Source of the DNA: Medicago truncatula
Taxonomy: Eukaryota > Streptophyta > Magnoliopsida > Fabales > Fabaceae
Reading direction: 5' to 3'
Assembly: GCF_003473485.1 (NCBI RefSeq)
Contig: NC_053046.1
Coordinates: 35,355,332 to 35,419,331, forward strand
Length of the DNA stretch: 64,000 nt
In this document: piece by piece, positions 23,119 to 36,600 of the stretch
Layout of the letters: the number at the start of each line of letters is the position of its first letter
How positions within the stretch are numbered: the first letter of the stretch is position 1
The notes under the pieces: generated by a model
Database searches by the model: none
The model's input: only the letters and a program-made list of their open reading frames with translations
What the model was told of the DNA's origin: nothing
Translations under genes and position numbers: made by a program

Positions 23119-23648
23119 ATGAATTAAGTCAAATGAATTGGTAAAAATCTACTCTGTCATCAAATGACATGCATCTGGATTCATGGGCTTCATGACACCA
23201 CCATTTCATTGATGACATTCACGTTACCACCTATACCATTTAATTCAACATTCTCCAAAAAGATAAAAAGGTTCATAAACATATGATGTACATGCAAAAG
23301 TTTTATCCAAATCTCATTCCTAACCGAAACCAATCCACCGCATACACATTCTTATTATAAAAGTAAGTATAAACTCACACATTTGCCATTCTAAGTCTTT
23401 GTTTTTATCTCAAATTCATTAAATATAAAGGGTCTTCTCTATAAAGCATATTCATCCCCTCTAACTTTATACCTAACTAACTATATACTTTAATTTAACG
23501 GCACCAACTAATAAGTACTAACTACCACTTTCAATGTTATACTTATAGAAGAACCCTTTGACCGTGACCAACTTCCTCCTTACATAAGAAATACATATAT
23601 TTAAAGTCAAAGGGTACTTTGTTTTGAAATTCACATAGGCAAAGGCAA
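23119..23648. other. Upstream region of DUF547 gene
   Basis: Promoter and leader of the DUF547 gene are expected here. TACATATATTTAAAG near 23590 is a weak TATA-like candidate. No gene was seen. Confidence 0.3.
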
Positions 23649-26368
23649 ATGAAATTCGAAGACTATCTCATGGAGAAAAGCCAAGAGCCACAAAAGAGAC
23701 AAGAACTTGAAAATGAGGTGTGTAAATTCTTCAATAGCTAGCATCCATCATTTGGCATCATTTGGGGGGTGCTTATGTTTTGTAACAATTTTTTTATTAA
23801 CTAACCTCAAAGTTCTATTCAAGTATGAACCATTTTTTTATTAATGGTGACTATAATGTGGCTTTCCTTTATTTCATATATGTAGGTTGTTCAATTGCAA
23901 GCACGGTTGAAGGATGAAGAGTCACTCAATAGGGTCTTACTTTGTGCATCACTGCATGGACCTGTTTGCTCTCTTCAACACATTCCTTCGGTGTTTCCAC
24001 CTCAGGTGATTTAGTATTCCATCTTGCTCATATTATATGTACAAACATACATGTATGTACATTTTCTTTTAAAAATGATATGATACATTTGGAGTATTAA
24101 GACAAATATAAGATATTGTAGGTTCATGAGCTTCTTGAAGAATTGGCATTAGTAGAGGAAGAGATCACTTTGCTTGAAAGAAAAGTTAAGGAACTAAAAG
24201 ATAAATTGTACCAAGAAAGAAATGACGACGCGGATTGGAAAGTACGCCATAGAAGACAGCCTAAATTATGTAACCAGTTCCAAGGATCATTTTCACAAAA
24301 TTATGAAGTGTTCACCAAAGGAAGAAAGTCAAAAGATAGGAGGGCATCTTTAAGTTCAGCAATGGATATCCATAGCCTGTTTTCCACCCCAAGAAGATCA
24401 AAAGGTAAATACATGATAAGGGTTAAGGCTTGTGTTTTCTTTTAGTAAAGAATGATTTTGGAATGTATCTAAATTACAAAGACACATCCTTGAATGAGTT
24501 TTTTTTAGCGTGTTTGATCCTCGAATGTGTCTTTTTGTAGGTATCTTGATTCTCAAATGTGTCGGTTGTTAGTCAGTTTAGTCCATGAAATTGTTAACAA
24601 AAGACGCTCGGGAAGGAATATTTTTATAATTTCAATACATTCATATACTATAACAACATCATCTCGTATATTTAGGGATCAAAATGACTATTTACTCGTT
24701 TTCTTTTTCTTCGGTTGCTGAATTTTCTCACCGTGTGATTTTGGATATTTGTTGAACACAGAATATGAAGTGCCAAGAACGAAAACAGGAAAAATCTCAA
24801 GACAAAATTCCGTTGAGAACCCAAATGAATTGTCGGAGGAACTTCTTAAATGTCTAATAGGAATTTTCCTAGAATTGAACCAAGCATCATTGGATATCAA
24901 AGAATCAGAAACTAGTGTCTCAAGACTCACTCTTTCATGCATGCAGTCGAAAAGCTTCATCTCAATGACTAATTCATCAAACTACAAAACACATTCATAT
25001 CTTTCAAATGGCAATGCCTCTTGTCTTGACCCATATGGCATATCAGCAGATTTGGATTGCAAAGCAAGAGATGTAGGACCTTATAAGAATTTCATCCAAA
25101 TTAGTAGCAGCTCATTAGAAACTGAATTCTTTTCACAATGCCTGCCAGCATTCAGAAAATTAAGGTTCATTTCGAGCTTTTAGTAGCTCAGTACTAATTG
25201 TTTAAACTTTATCTACATGTTATGCAATCTTTTTTTTCCTTATATATCTTTATTCTTATATCCCCCCTCTTTTTTAGGGTCTTGAGGCATAAGCTATGTG
25301 ATGTTGATTTAAGTTTCTTGAGCTACAAGCAAAAGTTGGCATTCTGGATCAACATATACAATGCCTGCATAATGAATGTACTGTAAGGCATTTCAAGTCT
25401 TCATTAACAAGAAATTACCTATTACATTATGAATCATATAAACCTTTCTAAATTTTTATATGTAATTACAGGCATTTCTGGATCATGGCCTTCCAAGTAC
25501 ACAAGATAAATTGTTGTCTCTTATGAATAAGGTATATGTGAGAGAGAATGGATGGTAATTACAGAATATGTAGCTTTGGTTTCCTCAAAAAAACAAAAAA
25601 TACATATATGTAGCTATGATAAAAGAAAAAAAAAACTCTCTTTTTGTTAATGAGTGTGCTAATAATAACTGTGTAGCTATGCATTGACTCAGGCTGCAAT
25701 GAATGTTGGCGGGATCGTACTGAATGCCCTGGCTATTGAACACTTTATTCTTCGCCATCCACGTGACTCAAAACATGTATGTAACATATTTTCTTATCCT
25801 ACAATAACGTCTCAACTTCACTCATATAACTATAAAGTTAACAAAATTGGTTAGGGTCCGGTGGACGAGAAGGAAGTCTTGTTGAGGCATGCTTATGGTG
25901 TGGGGTATCCAGAACCTAATGTCACGTTTGCTCTCTGTCGAGGCACTTGGTCCTCACCAGCGGTATGTGTATTGTTTAAGTGTATCCAAATTGAGGAACC
26001 AGTGTATAAATGTGATGAAAAAAGAAATTAATATGAGGTGTTTCTTGTGACAGTTAAGGGTGTATACTTCAGAAGAAGTTGTGAACCAATTAGGGAGGGC
26101 CAAAGTTGAGTACTTGGAAGCTTCAGTTGGTATAACAAACAAGAGAAAGATAATTGTGCCTAAACTTTTGCAATGGCATATGCATGATTTTGCTGATGAG
26201 ATGGAATCGCTAGTGGAATGGATATATAGCCAATTGCCACGCACAGGATCATTGAAGAGAGCTATGATGGAATGTGTAATAAGGGAAACAAAACATCCCA
26301 TGTCTAAAATGGTGGAAATCCAGCCATATGAATCTGAATTCCGCTACATCCTACCTATTGAATTTTAA
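23649..26368 (+). CDS. MIP1 leucine-zipper / DUF547 protein
   Basis: Protein with an N-terminal MIP1-type leucine zipper and a C-terminal DUF547 domain; the family's biochemical role is unknown. Exons 23649-23717, 23886-24005, 24122-24404, 24762-25164, 25278-25377, 25472-25531, 25693-25776, 25855-25962 and 26054-26368 join to 513 aa. The zipper (about residues 1-95) starts [12 protein letters not shown], and continues through [15 protein letters not shown] and [23 protein letters not shown]547 fills about residues 310-460, with [44 protein letters not shown] and [24 protein letters not shown], followed by the usual C-terminal block. The donor after exon 5 (AAT|GTACTG) is weak but is the only one that gives the family sequence. 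The start is the first ATG and matches relatives. Confidence 0.92.
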
Positions 26369-27668
26369 AGTATCTAAGATGGTGTTTTTTAGTTTTCACT
26401 GAAGCACTAAAAGAAAAAGAAAAAAAATAGTGTTACACTATATGTCCTATATTGATAGAGCACTGCATTGTTACATTGAACAATGTCATTGACACGTAAG
26501 ATATTGAATGACCATAAAACATAAGACCACTTTAACTATTTTACAACCAACTATAACTATTTTACACGTGCATCTAATTAAATCACACTAATACCTAAAC
26601 ATTCACTAATACCTAAATGGTGATGCACGTGATAGTTTTTATTTTTTAATTAAAGCAAATTATGGTCCATCGAAAAGTATTAGAACATAATTTGCTTTAA
26701 TTAAGAAATAAAAACTATTATTTTGATCGTTAATGTAAACGCAAGTCAAATTAGTCTCTGATAAGATTAAAGTGTCCTTTAAACCTCAAAAAGACTAATT
26801 TGATCTATATTTGAGATTCTTAAGAACCAGATTAATATATCGTATTACTTGATCAAATAAATCAGTGTGTTTTTTGTCAAGGTGTAAATGGTTGAAGGTG
26901 TTGATAAAAAATTGTTTAAGCAAAAAAATAAAATAACGTGCCGTGCATGCTGATGGAGGTGAATACATTCCATATTTACACCATGTACCTTAGCTCAAGA
27001 AAGATGACTACTATAATATTTTATAAAATGGTCAATTAAGCAATCACAAAGGCCTGCATTTTTTGCAAGCTAAACTAAACATGACCTGCTACAATATGTT
27101 GTTTTGGTTTACAGGTAGGTTGACAACATGAAATGCTACTTCAACCTAACAAGTATTTGAAAACTTCATTCAGTGTTGATGCCTTTGGAAGAAAGAAATT
27201 AAGGAAGATAACTCAGTAATATCATTCATATTCAATTTAAAATCCTGCAACACATTGCAGAATATACAACTCTCTCCATAAATTTTAAGTGCAACGTTAT
27301 TAATCATACAATACAACAATCACTTTTGGATTTTGCTTACACTCCATCATAAAAGAAAACTTACAGGCAAAATATAAATGGTGCAACTTGATATAGTGCA
27401 GCGCGTCAGTTGAGTTCCTTTCCGCGAGAAACAACAGTAACACTTGATAAAAATAAGAGATCCACAAAATAAAGCTAAAATTGAATAGACATACAAGTCT
27501 ATGAAAATCAAGGATTAACCCAAACAAAATTCCCAATACTAGTGAAAATGTAACATCAGAAATTCAATACCTCACCAAACATAAATTCAAAACAATCACC
27601 CATGCTCTTCAAGTTTTCCATGTACATGTCCACAAATTAATTACTTTTTGTGCATTTTCTATCCAAAC
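26369..27668. other. Convergent spacer between DUF547 gene and AP-3 beta gene
   Basis: Holds the 3' UTRs of both genes. A 33-base inverted repeat lies at 26632-26718 (listed separately). The rest is AT-rich with no other gene. Confidence 0.4.
26632..26718. repeat. Near-perfect short palindrome
   Basis: ATAGTTTTTATTTTTTAATT... and its inverse ending AATAAAAACTAT form arms of 33 bases around a loop of about 21 bases, with a single mismatch near the outer part. It could be a tiny MITE or a hairpin in the read-through region of the convergent genes. Confidence 0.7.
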
Positions 27669-30600
27669 TTATGAGTGGGTAACAGGCGGCTCAGCTAAGA
27701 AATTGACAATCCTATTTAAGAAATTTAAGCCAAACACAGTCTCTTCGCAGTTGACCTTTACAGAAGTAATCAATGGGTCGGAGCATTTACCTTCAATGGT
27801 AACTGTAATTAAGCATGGCATGGAATTGCTCAAGATCTCACTGCTAAAACGCAAACACAAACCGGACGCATCATCGAGGTTGGAAGCTACTGGCAAATCC
27901 ACAGATACAAGAGAAAGATTGGCATTGCTCAGCATCTTCAATGCTAAGCTTTCACATATGACAAGAAATGTATCCTCTGTTAAAGAGTTGCTTTCCTTGT
28001 TCAGCTTTAGAATGTGATCGTTAAATGTGCAACTGGATGCCAATAATGCAAGAAAATCATAGTTAGAGTTCACAGAAATGAAACAGGAAAAAATTAAAAG
28101 GGAGAAAAAGAGAAGGTTCCTTAAGCTAGCAAGTACTCCCTCCGTTTCAAAATATAAGCAAAAATGACTTTTTAGGTTCATTCAATTAATGATGTATGTG
28201 GTTCATATTATGGACCACATACATCATTAATTGAATGAACCTAAAAACTCAATTTTGCTTATATTTAAAAACGGAGGGAGTAATTGCTAAGATCATTTTG
28301 TTTGACAAGTGTAGATTCTAAAGTTTTAAGAAAAATGGTGAAAAACTAGTTATACTACACAAATCTATAATGGGCTGTCTGCATAGCCCAGTGGACAAAT
28401 TATAATTAATACAATTATTCTACATTCTGACAAAAGAATATTTTAAAACCAAATGGACACAGGTTTCACTTTTTTAACTTTCATTCTGATGTATATCAAC
28501 TTATGGATCCACAGAAACATATAAAACATACTATTCAAAATTTAAGTGTCCATTTTTTTACATTAAATCAGTGAACTATAGGCCAAAACTCAAGAGACCA
28601 ATGTAATTTAAATTCACTCAAGTACGGCATTTACTTATGACAAGCTTCCTATTCTTGATGGTTTAAATTTCAAATTTAAATTTAAATTTCCATTTTTCTC
28701 CTGACATTTTAACCTTCATCTTGCATACGTATGCCATCTTTTCGTTCATTATTAAAAATCTTTAATTGTGGGCAAAGAGGGTAACAGAGTATGAAACTAT
28801 TTGTGCCCAACAAACAACAAAATTTTCATACCTCCTCACGTATTCAAACATCCCTGGAAGGTGAGATTCCTTTTCTATGAAAGCTTCAATATTAATCGGA
28901 AGTGGTTTTACAAAGTATCCAATGTCAGGCCTTAATTTGACAGGGAATTTGTTGTCGTTGCAAAATAAAGCCAATTTTAGAGGCAAAAGGTGGTGATGGA
29001 AGCGAACTAGTAGAGTCCGTTTCGCTTTCTGACTAGGCTCCAGAGAAGAGATTGCCTCCATGGAAACTAGCGCTGGTTTATCAACATGAGATTTCAAGGT
29101 ACTGCAACAAAAACATAAAACAATTCGTGGGGATAAGCACGTAAGAAGATTACAATGAGCAAGTAAAACTTGAGATATTCAAGCAGGATTTGCTGCAGGT
29201 TCAATGGCCACAGCCTTTGAATAGGAAACCAATTTACTGGCAATCTAACTTTAAGTTATAGATACAGATTTGTACTCTACCCAGTAAAAGAAACTTGGAA
29301 GTTATAAGAAAAGGAGGATTAATACTTACTTTTCTGCTGCTTGTGATATTTGATCGGTAGAATCTGCACTTTTGCTAGAATCCTCGTCTAGTAAGACTAT
29401 ATCGAACATCGGCTCCAAAGAACAATTTTCAAATAATACTTCTAAACATACAAGATGGGAGGATATGCTTGAAGTTTCAGATGAAAAGGAGTAATTCACC
29501 ATTAAACCCTTTCCATTTGCAGGATCCAAGAGAGTGTAACATTTGGGTTTAACACGGCTTCCAATATCTCCAATGGTTATTCTTGCCGAAGATTTTCGAA
29601 CTTGGCTTTGTTCAGTTTCACTTCCTTTAGATGACTTGGATGGCTCATCCAACCAAGACTCGAGAGACTTCGTTGACATCAAGTCATTAAAACCAGAAGA
29701 GCCAGAGTGATCCCCACCATTCTGGTTTTCATTAACATTGCTAGTTTCTGAAATCTGAATCAATGGATCATCATTGTTGTCACCTTCATCGCCAGATACA
29801 GTCTCATTGCTGCCACTGCCTTCGCTGGAACCAGATATTGACTGTTCAGAGCTATAATCAGAAGCATTTTCATCATCAGAAGACCCAGATGAACCAGGAT
29901 CATCCACCTCCTCTGAATCACTGTTAACAGCTCCATCATACTGATCAATGTATGGAAGGCTACAGGGTTTTGGGAGAGGCTCATATCCTGGAGCTGCATG
30001 AAATACCAACTGTGAAAGAGATCCAGGGAGATAAAACCTGTCATTGATAGGTTCAGATGGAACTGTCACAGTTTTTGTCTGTCCACCAAATATGCATTCT
30101 GCAAGTACACTAGATTGGTCCTTCCGTGATTCACTATTTTCCTCTTCCACATTTTGAGACTCTAAATTGCTTGAGAGAAGTTTCTTCAAGAAACGCGAAC
30201 GATCACGAATATCATAGTTCAGGTCACGCTCAGCCAGTTCAATTACATACGTCCAAATTTTTCTCAAGGTCCAACTATCTTCTCCCTTGATGCACAGTGA
30301 GACCTAAGGACAAAAACCATTCAAATCGTAAACTCCTTTTCTTTCAATGTAAACCCATGCATATAAAATTCAGGAGCCAAGAACTAAGGTTCCAAGTTCT
30401 GACATGGGTCATTAACTCATTATATGGTCCTACATCCATTTAGGGTGTGTTTGAGAATTGGTTTTTGGAGGGGAGAGCTTTGGGGGGCCAAGTCTATATT
30501 TTGATATTTTTAAAAAATTAAAAGAACAAAATGATACTATATGTTTATTTATCATGCTGTTCTTTCAAAATATATATATAGACTTAGCCCTCTAAAATCC

Positions 30601-33600
30601 AACTGGAAAACACACAATGGTACGCACAATTTAACAGGACAATATAGAATGCATAGTGATATGATATACATTAACCAGACACTATACATCATGGAAAGAG
30701 ATAACTCTGCAAGTGAAGGTAAGCTGAAGCGCACTCAAGTGTTATAGATGATTAGATTCAAAATGTGTGGATGCCCACCTTCTTAATAGATTATTCTACA
30801 CACTTCTAGAAATATCAACTTTACAAGTCTCACTAACTTTCAATCATTACCACTATTTTATATAAATTCTATAGTGATCCAAATAGAAAATTCAAGTAGA
30901 AGGTGCAGGAGTACAGTGGAAAGTAAAAATGCCACAGGCAATAAGATTTATGAGACTGTAAAAGGATAAGCAGGGAGTTATGAATAACATCTTAGAATTA
31001 ATGGAAGAAAGGTTAAAGATATCTATGAAGAGATAGCACGCAGAAAATTGTGACATTCACGACTAAAAATGTATGAAACTTACTCAAGTTTATCATTATC
31101 AGTATCACTAAAAAACAGTTTACAATAAGTAAGTTGTTAGCAATCCAGCATTTCTATTTGGATAGGAAGGTGGATTTACGAGACATGCTGAGACAAGCAT
31201 AAACACAGATTACATATTTTGGACTGGAGACATGCAATAAATGTAAGATGCTCCAGAATTAGGATCTCATGCAAAATGCATGCTGTAAACAAAAGTTTAT
31301 GCCACATTTATGGAAGTCATCTAGTCTCTAAATTGATCATTTTCAGTTTTTTCCTTTGGCTGATGTACAGTGGAACTGGAGAGCGTTGATGTACTGACTA
31401 CTTCCAGTTCTGATTTTTATTTTATTTTTTGCTTTGGGTGCTGCATCATCCTTAGTTTCTTTACTTACTTAAGAAACAAAATTCAAAAGAAAAATACTAG
31501 AACATTAACACCAGGAAAAATCAATTAAGCAAAGCATTCTTTACTTTCTGAAGCTAAAACAGCACCTCAAAACATAAGCTATTCACCCAATAAAAGCAGA
31601 TGTTCAGTTTACAAGCATTTATCTGAACAACCAAACTATCTGATCGAGGACCTTGACAACTACTCTTGAGCAGGATTTAGCTATATTTTGTTACAGTTGA
31701 TCTTTAAACAAACCGATGACACCATGTGCAGATATCAACATCACGTCTTCAAAAATTTCCACAGAAGAACAAGAAAATGAAAAGACTAGTAGAATACATT
31801 TTGTCCAGTTATTATGTCAATCAATCAATAAGTAACAATGCATATAAGAACCAGCTTTTTTGTACAAAAAACCAAAAGTAATTTAATGATATACCTTTGT
31901 GATTGTGTTAAGAATCTGAAGCTTAGTTTCTAATCCTTCTGAAGTAAAACACCAAGCAAGATACTTAAGTACTGTACTCAACATCCTTGGAATCATCTCA
32001 CCCAAAGAACAATACTCCCCCAACAACCAGACAATCATTGCACGGGCAGCAGGGACCTTGATTGTATCCAAACTACGTACCAACTGAATTATAACCTTAT
32101 AATAACAATTAAAAGAGTTGGAGATCAGTCATAACTGCACAAGCAATGTATCAAAAAATTGCAATGCAAGTACAACTAAATAATCGCTAGACCAAATACA
32201 AGATATTAATATACTAAACCCATGCCTACTTTGTTCCATATCTCCATATTGTCATTTGAAACTTACTTTTAAACCAATACAAAAAAAAAAAAAAAAATAG
32301 TACCATTGGAAATAATTTTATATGAAAAAGAATCAGAAGAGTACCTTCTCATAACTGGGCGGTTCTAACTTTATAATTGATATGATGGACATAATTGCCT
32401 GAATTAGTACGCCCTCTTCTCCATCCAGTGATCTGATTTCACCACACAAAAATTCTGCAGATATAGATATTAAACAAGAATTCAAGAAACATGAAATGTT
32501 TCTTCAAAAGATAGAATTAATAATCAGGCCACACACCTTGCCTAATCAGAGCCAACAGTCCTTCCAGGCATGCAGTTGCCATTTTTGGAAGTCTCTGGGC
32601 ACATAGACCAATGGCAGCAACTGTGTCGGCAGCAAATCTCCTGTCTGGATCTCTTATATAATCCTAGCAACACACTAAGAAAAACATCAATCAATGCACC
32701 AAACTCTGATTCTAAATGTCATAGCAAAAGACATAAAACAACAACAGCAATGACAACAACCAAGCCTTATCCCACTAAGTGGGGTTGGCAAAGACATAAC
32801 CATAAATAATTAATGAAACATGTGAGCAGGTAACAGTGGATTCCTCATCCCTGCATAAGCATGTCTAGGTCCTCAATTTTTATTTTTGTATTTTTTAAGT
32901 GCGGTAAAAGACCCATATTGGTTGTACCAAAAAAATAAAAAGAGACACATATTTGAGTATGGGAGGACCAAAACCCTCACCTTTGGACACTGATTTAGAC
33001 CATTAATAAAAAGGATGTATGTTGGGCAAAATAGAAAGGGGGCAGAGAATAGTATTTGATTGTAAAAATTAGAGAGAATGAGAGAAGAATAGAAGTTGCC
33101 TAGATTGGGAGACACTAGGGCTCTAGAATTGCCTAGATTGTATTCTTTTTTTTAGTAGATAATGTTAACAGAGGTATCAAGTCCACTTCATATACAACTA
33201 AACAAGGGGTCCTCGTGAGCTTAGCTCAGTTGGTTGGGACAATGCATAAAATATGCAAGGTCCGGGGTTCAAACCCCGGCCACTACCAAAAAAAACAAGG
33301 GAAAATAGTTAGAAAAGGCACAGCTACAAAAAGTTCAGATAGTGTAAAGTTTGACGGATCAAATAAATGCATATTCCAACACTGTCCAGAAAAACATATA
33401 CTTGATGTGAAATACCTGAAATTCTTTAAGAATGAATGAAATCGAGGAATCCGAAGCTATAATAGAAAGTATATCCAGCTTAAGCGCTTTTATTTGATAG
33501 GAATCTACAGAATAAATGAATAAGTCTTCGTAATGTGGAGCAAATAGAGAGGGCATAGCTTTAGCAAACACTTGGATATTGCACAGCACCTGCATAAGTC

Positions 33601-36600
33601 AATGAACAAATAATCATTAACTTCTAAGTCAAATGTCAAAGAAATTGATCATACATGATGATTAACTAGAATTTATCACTTTCTTGCCTTATCTAAGGAA
33701 ATTTTCTGTGTATTTCCTTTTCCTTCGTAACACGATTTTACTATCCAACCAAAAAAGTCAGAATTCAATATTTGAATTGCAAGTAATGCATATCAATAGT
33801 AAGAGTAAGTGCGAAATCTCTCAAGAACAACCCAACAACACCAACCCTTAAAAGGATTAAGATTTATAAGAGTAATATAAATTTGAACACCCTGCAAATA
33901 CAACATTAACTCTGATAGAATTAAGTCAGTAAATCATTAATTTCATTTATGTTACTCTTCAGAAAATGAATGAATGAATGAGCAATGTGATGTTATGAAC
34001 TTATGCCCATGCCAGAAACAGAGCATTAGCAAAAAGTTGTTCAATAAGCACATTCTGTAATTTGTTACCACAACTGACTAGAGACTGCCTTGAGTAAATG
34101 TTAAACTGTCAATTGTGGCAACATGTTATGGTAATTCTGCGTCATTCAAATATAAGCCAACAAAAAAGTAAAATAAAATCATGCTTTTGAAGGAAAACCA
34201 TTAACATTGACCTCTAAATTGTGTAATTAATAAATTCCATGAAAAATATCTAAAATCAAACTCAAACCATCCATGTAAATATTGTGATATCACCTATTAT
34301 ATGGGTAAATCATCACGGAAAGTTGACTCCTAACTCCTAAGGAAGAGGTCACTACTAAGTTCTAGGAGATGGCTGTACCCTTGATCCCGCAATATGAGTT
34401 TAATACCTATCCCGCTAGCATTAAGTAATTCAGTGATCATGATATGTCCATTCAATTCATATATTGGCCATAGACAAAAATTAAAAAATAATAATCCTTT
34501 TATATCTTAGGCAAACCATAACTTCAACTGCCATGTCTAGACTAGTATTGGTATCCTAAGAGTGACACAGTAGATAATTCTCTTCTCTTGGTGGGCATGA
34601 TATGTTTCAACCAGTATCAAAATAAACAGAAATGTAATAAAGGCTGGAAATGAGAAAGAATAAGTTTACACTTTACACCATATATTGCACACAATTTACT
34701 AGTGTATATGGGACTCAGACTACGACTCTAGGGTAAGTGCCCCTGGACTCTCACTCTAACCCAAATCAGATCCTCTCCCTTCCAGCTTTCCACTCTCTTT
34801 CCTATTTATGTTAACACACTAACATAGTAACATAGACTCACAACTGCTAATGACAACCCATAACTGTTAGGCTGTTACTAAATGCCAATATCAAGGTTTG
34901 ATCCACTGTTTTCCCAAAAACTTTTTCTATTGAAGTTTCGATTCATTGGACATTAGACAATAAAACACAACCTATAGTGACATAGAGCAGCTATACATAC
35001 AAGTTTCTTAGAAGAGCCTATGAATAAAATACAAGTATTATAATTTTAAAAAGAAAATCAAAAGAATTAGTAGCAAATGTAGATGGAGGAACAAATAAAC
35101 CAAGATAAACAAACAATTCAAGGAACATTACTTACCACGTATCTTGAGGCAGGCGATGATCGAAGAACAAACAAGAGTGGTTTAACAATTCTTTTAACGT
35201 CCTCCTTAGGCGCCATTATCCAGTGTACACCTGCAGCTGCAAGTACAACTGCACTGTTATGAGACCATAACAATGGTGATGTACACTGCAGTAGGATCCT
35301 CACAACTTCATTGCTGCAAGATGTATATAGCGATTCATCCAATTTAGGAGCAATCTTAATAGTAGAACTTGATCGTGATAAGTACTCATCTGGCCCTTCA
35401 ATGTAACACTGAAAGATCATATGTGTTAATTCCGACACAGTCTTCTCAGTGGCATACCCAGCATCTTTTTTTAAGGTAACATCATGCTCATCTTCATCTA
35501 AATTGCCATGATCTTTATTATACGAAGAAAACATGATGGATTCTTTGACAAGCCCATGCCTCGCTATCACATACCGTAAAAGAATCCCAATTAGCATTAT
35601 TTGACCCCACTCTTCCACATCGGGGAGAATCTCACACAACTTTCTGTAATTTCTTCCAATAAGTGAAAAATTGTTTGGGCAAACAGAAGTGAATGCAGAA
35701 GCAGCTGCTCCAACAACCCCTGGGGAATGATCGTTTAACAATAATCCAACCATCTGCACCAAATGAAGCATCAAAATTTATTTATACTATTGACAACTTT
35801 TATAGCCTTTCAACCATACATTGATGAAATAAAGCAACTGGCATAAAACTTTCTTTAGTTAATTAGTTCAAATGTATGAGACTTAAGAAAAGCAGGGAGA
35901 AGATAAGGTGTTTTCTATTAATTGTTATAAAGTAACCTATGTCCTATAGAAGGTAAATCTCAACAAGTATGATAACAGTAGACACGTATACCAGACCTCT
36001 TCAATTGCAGTTGCATGTTCATCCATCCGTAAATCGTGAAGCTTAGGAAGAGCATTAGCAGCACATTTTCTGACATAGACAGACGGATCTCTAGCACATT
36101 TTCCCACAGCAACAAGGACAAGAGGTGCAATTGCATGAAGGCGGATTCCCGCCATGGCTCGGAGTGCCCATGCCCTAACCAATGGGTTAGTGTCCCCCAG
36201 GTCCTTCTGGAAACAATTGATCGACAGCAATGCTTCATTTGGACGCCTGAACAAAAGAAATAAAATTGAAACTATAAGAACGACAGCAAACAACAACCAA
36301 TTATGTGGCAAATTAAAGACGGAAGAATGCGAAGGTTAAAGAGCCAACAACAACAACGAAATTTTATCTCACTAAGTGGGGTCAGCAACATAGATCAAAC
36401 GAGGTCATCATGTTCTATCATATAGTACCATATTTCTCTAATTGATTTTTCTAAGTCTACCTCTGTTTCTCTTAATAGTACAGAATCCACCGGTATTCTC
36501 TTTAGATGCCCAAACCACCTAGGCCTGGTTTCCACCATCTTTTATGTTATAGGTGTTATCCCAACTCTCTCTAATGTTTACATTTCTAATCCTATCCTGT

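Noticed and set aside
27703..28017. Plus-strand open frame within the last AP-3 beta exon
   Set aside because: Opposite-strand shadow of a conserved coding exon.
33209..33293. Possible tRNA gene
   Set aside because: Box A and B exist, but no acceptor stem or proper anticodon arm can be folded, and target duplications flank it, so it is a SINE.
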